A stretch of DNA of 64,000 nucleotides from Thelephora terrestris (taxonomy: Eukaryota > Basidiomycota > Agaricomycetes > Thelephorales > Thelephoraceae), in the NCBI GenBank assembly GCA_015956445.1, contig WIUZ02000005.1, positions 1,054,001 to 1,118,000 on the forward strand, written 5' to 3'. Within the stretch, counting starts at the first letter, position 1; each line of letters begins with the position of its first letter. A program made the position numbers and the translations under genes. Shown here piece by piece: positions 57,521 to 64,000 of the stretch. The notes below the pieces were generated by a model, which had not been told where the DNA came from, did not search any database, and saw only the letters and a program-made list of their open reading frames with translations.

Positions 57521-60069
57521 ATGACCACCAGCCGTTCGAGTTCTCCAAAGAAGCGACAGTCGCGACCTCAATCCGAGGAGAATGGATCATCTCAGTCCTC
57601 CGCAGGACGGATGGATCCCGTCTTTCAAACCTTGCTGAACCCCTTCAGACATAGGAAGGACTCGAGCAAATTATTCACTGACCGTACGTTTGCTCACGGC
57701 TCACTTACAGACCCCCAGATGTGTATGTGTTCGATCTAACGCCCGGCCACCAGTTGCACCTGCGATGATGACGCCCAAGATCATGAGCCACGCTGCAACC
57801 GTATCGAGCAAGTCCAACTACCTTAAGAACACCGGTCGTTCAACCGCAGATTTTGCGACAATTGCAAGGGCTCCTTTGCGCTTCACGGTGAACAGGCGCA
57901 TTACATCCCGCGACTTACAAATCGTGGAAGCGGCGAATGAATTACTCGAGGCCGAGGTGCCTGAACCTGAAGGCGTTGCGTCCAATGTATCGCTCCTGCG
58001 TGGTTTTAACGCTACCATTCCCAGCGCCGAGAAAGGGAAGAGCAGAAGGCGGCAGACTCGCAATGTGGACGCACCTACGCTCGGGCTGAAGAAACTTGGG
58101 CTCAATGCCAGAGGACTTTTGGCTGAGGACGACCATGACGGCCAGAGCGTTGCAAGCGAAGACGACATTGTCCTTGTCAATGAAACAACCCCGAAAGCCA
58201 AACGGAAACCGCGACAAAGTCTTGCCACCACCAAAACTCTTGGGAAGGAGGAACTGAAACGTCAACGGAGCGAGATTCTAAGGGACAAGGAGAACATACA
58301 AGTGAAACGAGTACGCTGCCTTCGCTTTCTTTTGGCCCGCTGCCCGAACTCACGCCCACAGACCCTGGTGAATAATGAGATAGCGGAAATCACAATAAAG
58401 ATCGAAGCACTCGACTCTATCCGGGCAAAGTTGGAGCAGGACCTGCTCAAACTCCAGGAGGAAGAACTCGAGTTGGAGGATGAGTGTGAGCTTCTACTTG
58501 CACTTTCCATCCGACAAGCTTCTTATACTGCCTTGCAGTGGAAGGAGTTCGGGAACGTATGGAGTTTGAGAGTTCTTCGAACAAACTCCAAACGAGTTCG
58601 GTCCATCACTTGCCCCCAAGCTCTAGGCGGAAGAGGGGGCCTGCGTTTTTGCCCTCGGAGCATCACGGGCTGCCCCCTGGTGTCGCATTCATGGTGAGGC
58701 GTTCGAGATACTCGGAAGATTAGACACTGAGCCTAACTCGTACGCAGACTCTCAGCAGCCACTCCGCGCCAATTACCGCTCTAGATTTTTCTGAACCGTA
58801 CGGGACATTAGTCTCTGCTGCTCAAGAAGATCCCCAGCCTAGGGTTTGGGATCTGCTCTCTGGTCAGGAAATTGGTCGTTTGCGTGGTCACACTGGGACG
58901 ATCAAGTGTCTCCAGGTGGAAGACCACGTTTGTTTGACCGGTTCTGAGGATTCCACCGTTCGACTGTGGGACCTTCGTCGAGTCGAAGAGGACGAATATC
59001 TGGATATCGTCACCTACAGCGATGCAATTGGTTCAGATGCCGGTGACGGCGATGTGGCCGAACGGTCAAGAAGTATCCGAAACGGCTCATCAAGTGGTAG
59101 CGAGATGGGAAAGGAAACTGCTTTCGTGAGGGCTTTAGAGGGGCACAGCAAAGCTGTGACCTCAATGTATTTTGAGGACGATTGCCTTGTGGGTGCTGAC
59201 ATGTTAATTCTGATTTCGCTACGGTTCCCAATTGACGATATGTCTAGGTCACTGGTGCCTCCGATAAGACAATGCGCCAATGGGATCTCACTACAGGACA
59301 ATGCGTCATGACGATGGATATTCTTTGGGCGATCTCGCACCCTCCAAATGTTTCCTCGTCCGGACTTTCTAATTCGCTCTTCTCCGGAACGGCAGCATCC
59401 ATCGGGACCTTCGCTGTGCCCACACCGCCCTACGCCGATGGCACTTGGGAAATGTATCAGGACTTTGTAGGTGCCGTGCAGTTCTGGGGATATGCACTTG
59501 TCAGTGGGAGCGGGGATGGCGCAGTTCGATTGTGGGACAGTCAGTATTTTTCGCCTCCCATGGAAACTTCAAGACAAGGCTAACCCTTCTCGCGTAGTGC
59601 GCACCGGGCAACCTCACCGAACGCTGCTGGGGCACACTGCACCAGTCACTTGCCTACAATTCGACGAGACCCACGTTGTAACCGGGAGTCTGGACAAGTC
59701 ATTACGGGTAGCTACCATCTACCGATGCTTGAATTCCCAGCTAACTGCGGCTCTCACTAGATTTGGGATCTTCGCAGCGGTAGTATATTTGACACTCTCA
59801 AATATGACCATGCCGTTACCGGGTTGCAGTTTGACAGTCGAAAAATTATTGCCGCTACGGGGGAGAATCCGGTCAAGGTATAGAAAGCGTTGTTTCACCG
59901 TTTCCCATCACCCTGCTCAAGCATCTCCCAGATCTATAATCGTACTACGATGCAACATTCCTCGCTTCTCACAAATGGGCACACTAGACCAGTAGAGCGG
60001 ATCAGGTACATGGACCGTTATCTCGTCTCCGGCGGAAGGGACGCAACAGTCAAGATCTGGGCGTTGTAG
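57521..60069 (+). CDS. MDV1: Mitochondrial division protein 1 (MDV1/CAF4)
   Basis: Adaptor linking Fis1 to the dynamin Dnm1 at the mitochondrial outer membrane during fission. The N-terminal Fis1-binding region is helical ([37 protein letters not shown]). A coiled-coil follows ([32 protein letters not shown]). The C-terminal WD40 propeller includes [59 protein letters not shown] and [12 protein letters not shown]. Nine exons: 57521-57683, 57754-58310, 58362-58485, 58539-58693, 58748-59188, 59248-59539, 59598-59707, 59761-59877 and 59932-60069; 698 aa. The ATG at 57521 ([15 protein letters not shown]) was chosen; the GTG seven codons upstream is not a start. Confidence 0.95.
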
Positions 60070-60317
60070 ACCATGAATCTTATGTTTATACAAGTATTCC
60101 CATATCTTTCGTTTTTAGCGTTTGGTCTTTCATATTGAACTATCTCACGAACGACTCAACTGCTTGGCAACCCTTTGACTTTGCAACATGTACATTATGG
60201 AACAAACTTAATCAAGTTCTCTCCTGCTACGTCACTATGCTACACATGTTGATGATTAGTGTTGCATTAAGCACACTTTGGGATAGAAAATTGAAGGTAT
60301 GATACCACTTAAGTAAC
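60070..60317. other. Convergent intergenic region, MDV1 / KAE1
   Basis: 248 bp AT-rich spacer holding both 3' UTRs. Nothing else was recognised. Confidence 0.5.
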
Positions 60318-61693
60318 TCACGCCCTCCAAGCGACGTGGACCTCGTCTGTTCTGAATCGTTGCGTGCATGATGTTTCCGATAGCGGTGTGACTGAACCCA
60401 TTCGGTAGCTGAGCAACCCAGCTTGGGCGATCATGATCCCGTTATCGATACAGAACCGTTCGTCTGTTGCGAATACGTTTCCGCCTCGTTCTCTAGCCAT
60501 GATTCCCATCATGTCTTGCAAACGTTCGTTGCCTGACCGAGCGCAAAATCAGCTACGTCGGTCGGTCAAGTGAAAGGGTTTGATGTAGACCCACATCCCA
60601 CACCGCCCACGATTAACACTTCCTTGCTCCCGATATGGGCCATAGCCCGTTCTGTGATCTCCACCAACATCGCGAAAACGGTTTCTTGCATGGAGAAACA
60701 GAGATCTGCGGGTGTGATCGTGTCGTTCTCGGGCGATGGCTCTGCGGATTGGGAGAACCGTTTGTCGTAGGTGTATGCTTCTGTTGCGCTGAGGATACCG
60801 GAGAGGCTGACGTCCATCCCTTTTGTGGTGTACGGGAGCGGTAGTAATTTCTTCCCCCTGTACCATGTGAGCAGCGGGGTATCTAAGGGGAGTTACAGGT
60901 GTACTCACTTTTTGGCTTCTTGCTCGATATTGTAGCCTGGGCTTGGGTCATTGCTCAAGTTGATTACTCGAGCAAACCTATCCAAGCAATTCCCTACGGC
61001 GATGTCAAGCGTCTCGCCGAAAATACGGTATCGTTGTTGAGAGTAAGCGATCACTTGGGTGTTACCTCCAGAAACGTAGAGTACGACCGGGTTTTGAGCA
61101 CCAGTTATCTGTCTACCCATCTCGATGTCTAACAGTCGGGAGTTAGAAGTTTGGTACCCGGGCTTTGGTGGTGTGCACATACGTCCGACACAGTGGTTTA
61201 CTCCCACTAATGGTTTGTTGAACATTAACGCGAGCGTTCTTGCTACTAAAGCAACCGATTGAAGAGGTGCGCCCATCCCAGGTCCTGCAGAATGTGTTAT
61301 ACTCGGAATGTCTGGCTTTGATACTTCATGAGGCACCTTTCGTGAAGCATATGCAGTCAAGATCTTGGATCCCCACCCCGGCCTGCTTCAACGAATCCTT
61401 GATCACGGAGTGTATCCATTGTCTGTGGTGTCTTGCAGTATCTTGTGGGAGAAATCCCTCTCCTGGGGGTGTGATATACGTGTGTCTGATATTGGACAAG
61501 ACGGTGGTGGAACCGTCAGGATCATGCTGGATGATCCCTGCGCCGAGTTTATTGGCCGAACCCTCTAGACCAAGCGCAATATATGGCCTTTCTGAGAGAA
61601 ACAGTTCAGAAACTTGTAGACTTCGTGAGTCCGAGAGTTCTAAGGTGTCGCACCTGGTCGTTTTAGCGGTGATCTTTTGAGTGTGCCCGGCAT
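60318..61693 (-). CDS. KAE1: KAE1 (OSGEP), KEOPS catalytic subunit
   Basis: Makes N6-threonylcarbamoyladenosine at tRNA position 37 within the KEOPS/EKC complex. The ASKHA fold is clear: [36 protein letters not shown], the metal-binding NHCVGHIEMGR (rebuilt across an intron), [31 protein letters not shown] and [14 protein letters not shown]. Exons: 61693-61654, 61591-61337, 61284-61193, 61138-60909, 60857-60595 and 60532-60318; 364 aa. The first exon ([13 protein letters not shown]) adds a short basic N-terminus and was picked because no ATG lies directly before ERPYIALG. The cytosolic/nuclear paralogue KAE1, not mitochondrial QRI7, is indicated by sequence and lack of a long presequence. Confidence 0.96.
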
Positions 61694-61984
61694 CGTGGGA
61701 TCTGGGATGATCTGGACGAAGTGGCGTTTGTTTGGCTATAGCTTCCGGAACAAACAAACGGCCTTCGGCAACTCATTTCACGGACAACTCACTTGACGCG
61801 AGGCCACCTCCCCCCGTGTGAACGCACATAGTAAGCGGATCCCACTTCAGCACCTCTTTGCTAGCTGACGTACCACATAGGCACAGCAACGATGTGGTGT
61901 ACAAGGTGGTTTCTACCACTCTTAATCCTGCCATTACCGAAGAGCCCCCCATTCGTCCTGCTCCTTTATCTGCTATCGACCGCT
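61694..61984. promoter_or_regulatory. Divergent promoter, KAE1 / small secreted protein
   Basis: 291 bp between start codons. No specific elements recognised. Confidence 0.4.
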
Positions 61985-62706
61985 ATGCATGCTCAAGCAT
62001 GGTATATCATCGCTTCCTTTACCCATCTTCGGCTCCTATGATCTGATTTCATCTCAGCTTCAACTGCATCGTGGTTCTGACGGCGCTCTTCCTCTCGTCG
62101 TGTTACTGGCAACCCGTCACACTCGACACCCCACTGTACAGACCCTGGAACGACAACATCACTACTTTCGGACACGCTTTAAAAGTGATGCTCCCTCAAA
62201 ACACCACCCTCGATGTCCCGGTCGTACAGTTTATGGATAGGTGCTGGTGCGATGTAACCAACAAGGTCTTCTTCAAACCCTTCAACGTCACTCAGTGGGA
62301 GGTGGACAGTTTGAAGTTTTACGTTGAGGATGCCCTTCGACAGCAAAAGAGGGAAGCTGAGAAGACGATGAACCCGGTTACGGACGCTCCAGAATCCCAA
62401 CCAACGAACGGCACACAACAACTCCCCGAGACGACGTTACTGAGGTCGGATGTCGTGAACCTCTATAGGATCGCCTTCAGCAGGTGGAAGTCCATGTTCG
62501 CCCCTTCGAACGAATCCCGTCCCTCCGCAACACCGTCAGCAACCCCTTTGCCTTCACAATCCACTCCCTCTGTATCAGAACCCACAATCACATACGCACC
62601 ACTGCGCGACCAGACGTCCCTGCCTTGGTGGCAGAGGGAATATAGCCTACACCCGTACGGCTACGACATCGTTTTCGAATTTGGGTGGAACGATGAGCGG
62701 TATTAA
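61985..62706 (+). CDS. Unknown small secreted or membrane-anchored protein
   Basis: Not recognised. Exon 1 is 61985-62001 (17 nt) and exon 2 is 62058-62706; 221 aa. The splice gives MHAQACFNCIVVLTALFLSS, a likely signal peptide or anchor. The mature part has a compact first domain with a Cys pair (QFMDRCWCDVTNKVFFKPFN) and N-glycosylation sites (NIT, NTT, NVT, NGT, NES). Then come a Pro/Thr/Ser-rich linker and a conserved-looking end rich in aromatics (DQTSLPWWQREYSLHPYGYD, FEFGWNDERY). The tiny first exon is inferred because exon 2 has no ATG before the hydrophobic stretch. A secreted, basidiomycete-specific protein is the most that can be said. Confidence 0.65.
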
Positions 62707-63363
62707 CTATGCGGGTTTCTTTTGTGTGGTGTTAGGTGGACCAAATAATATGTACGATAACCATCTTCGACTCCGAGAGGAGGGTTTCTGCGACGAAACG
62801 TGCCAATGCCAACCTCCTTGAGTCTGCAAGCGAGACCAAACGGCACCATTCTCATTCACCCTGCAAGTTTTTTTCTCGGTGCCAGTTTATCGCGCGGAGG
62901 TAGAAGTACCTATGTTACACATTGCGATCGGCGAGGCGATGGGTGTCGGTGGTGTGAAAGTTGGATCGGTGCCTCGAAGAGAAGGGAAGGGTCATCCCTA
63001 TTTCGTGTGGTTGGTATCTGTGATCCTCTAGCACGTCCCTGGGCAACCATGCGAGTATGATTCTGCCTGTATGACGATTGCACGTGGTTACCGCGCAACT
63101 TGTACCATTTCAGGTGTACGCCTGTGTACGCAATCTGCCGCGCCAAACTGGACCCTCTGATGGGGCGGTTGTCGGTTCATGTAAACTAGCACTGCGGTGC
63201 TGGGTCAAACGTAGCTTGCATGCAAAAAAGGGGGGAAAGGTTTTTATCCCCGGCACGTACATGGAAACGAAAGAGAATATCACAGGAAGGATAAAACTGA
63301 ATAGATGGAAAGAGAAACAGTACACTACCGGGCATTGATGCATATCGTATTGAGTCCCCAGCC
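62707..63363. other. Convergent intergenic region
   Basis: 657 bp between convergent stops. Open frames on both strands are short and unlike protein. No RNA gene or repeat was recognised. Confidence 0.45.
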
Positions 63364-64000
63364 CTACGTCTCCCGTGCCATGTCCGTTAAGGGCATTCTC
63401 AGCAGGCCAGACGAATCTGTGCTGATTGTTTCGTTGTCTATATCAACATCGGTGGGGTACACCGGAGGAGGAACCCAGGTGCCAGTGGCGGCAGAAAGGT
63501 CGTCGGATAGCTGTTCGGCTGTTGGTCGAGTTGGAACTGAAACGCTCCAACATGACTTTACCAACTCCCAAAGGGTGTTGGAGAAGCCCAGGGACCTGGC
63601 GTTGGGAGGCTTCTCAGGACGCACGCCGTCGATCACTACAGCGGTCACAGGCGAGAAGGCGTGCATATCATAGAACGGCGGGTGGCCGGTCAGGACCTAG
63701 GAAGAGTGAATGGGCGACTATCGTGTTAGGCGCAATATCCACTGTACCTCATATATTACCATTCCGAGGGCATAGCAATCAGACTCACGGGTTTGACGAC
63801 CGTCGGACCGGAAGCGCGAAGGATCCAGTAGCTCCGGACTCATCCAGCGGAACGTTCCGGCAGAGCAGAGGGAACTTTCGGACAACAAGTTGGTACTCGA
63901 ATCAGCCATCGTCATTAGACCGAAATCAGTAACACGAGCGGTTGCTGTGTCACCAACGAAATCAATGAGAATGTTCGCCTGCCCGACTCGTCAGCGAGGA
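63364..64000 (-). CDS. TKL-like protein kinase, 3' part only (cut by window edge)
   Basis: The C-terminal half of a kinase of the same kind as domain B at 43-44 kb. An acceptor at about 63979 opens exon ANILIDFVGDTATARVTDFG (catalytic-loop Asn and DFG). Then GTFRWMSPELLDPSRFRSD (APE region), SDCYALGMVIYEV, an intron, LTGHPPFYDMHAFSPVTAVV and TRPTAEQLSDDLSAATG, with a stop at 63366-63364. The catalytic-loop HxD and N-lobe lie beyond the right edge. Confidence 0.85.

Noticed and set aside
1-64000. tRNA genes, rRNA, CRISPR arrays, transposons and viral elements
   Set aside because: None showed convincing sequence signals when read by eye on both strands; a tRNAscan or repeat search would be decisive.

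Overview
This window looks like nuclear DNA of a basidiomycete fungus, most likely an Agaricomycete. Almost every gene is cut by many 45-60 nt GT-AG introns. The gene set matches that group: a basidiomycete-type sesquiterpene synthase, the Agaricomycete style of TKL-like kinase, a VIT-vWA protein, a hybrid histidine kinase fused to kinase-like, ATPase and GAF domains, and PSTAIRE-type PHO85. No rRNA, tRNA, CRISPR array or intact transposon was seen. Exon limits were worked out by eye from splice signals, reading frame and protein-family conservation. For many genes the summed exon length came out as an exact multiple of three.

Layout: 1-2.9 kb, a sesquiterpene synthase cut by the left edge and a decayed tandem copy (both -). 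3.2-5.3 kb, CCA-adding enzyme (-). 5.5-7.8 kb, VAC8 armadillo protein (+). 8.8-10.4 kb, unknown protein (-). 10.7-13.0 kb, M17 leucyl aminopeptidase (+). 13.3-15.0 kb, secreted GH16 glycosidase (+). 15.6-25.5 kb, a 9.9-kb hybrid histidine kinase gene (-). 25.8-27.8 kb, SUB2 RNA helicase (-). 28.1-29.5 kb, DIC1-like mitochondrial carrier (+). 29.6-32.5 kb, VIT/vWA protein (-). 32.9-34.3 kb, PHO85 CDK (-). 34.6-37.1 kb, UTP5 (+). 37.2-38.7 kb, Fpg-type DNA glycosylase (-). 38.8-40.5 kb, DOM34/pelota (-). 40.7-42.5 kb, unknown (+). 42.9-46.1 kb, tandem-domain kinase (-). 46.9-49.5 kb, AGC-like kinase (-). 49.9-52.5 kb, Ser/Pro-rich unknown (+). 53.1-54.8 kb, KRE9-like single-pass membrane protein (-). 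54.9-55.7 kb, LIP2 (+). 55.8-56.2 kb, MED9-like (-). 56.2-57.3 kb, ATP11 (-). 57.5-60.1 kb, MDV1 (+). 60.3-61.7 kb, KAE1 (-). 62.0-62.7 kb, small secreted protein (+). 63.4 kb to the right edge, 3' part of another TKL-like kinase (-).

Most of the window is ordinary housekeeping: tRNA CCA addition and t6A formation, ribosome biogenesis and rescue, mRNA export, Mediator, and mitochondrial function (LIP2, ATP11, MDV1 and DIC1). The accessory content is the terpene synthase locus, the GH16 enzyme, the sensor kinase, the TKL-like kinases and several unknown proteins. I saw no clearly novel multi-gene system. The most notable points are structural: an exon-per-repeat VAC8 with all introns in phase 1; very short exons in DIC1 (8 nt), GH16 (12 nt) and PHO85 (15, 13 and 29 nt); GC-AG introns; a 37-bp gap between same-strand ATP11 and MED9; a probably inactive kinase domain at the front of the hybrid histidine kinase; a tandem kinase with DVG in place of DFG; and a sesquiterpene synthase beside its own pseudogene.
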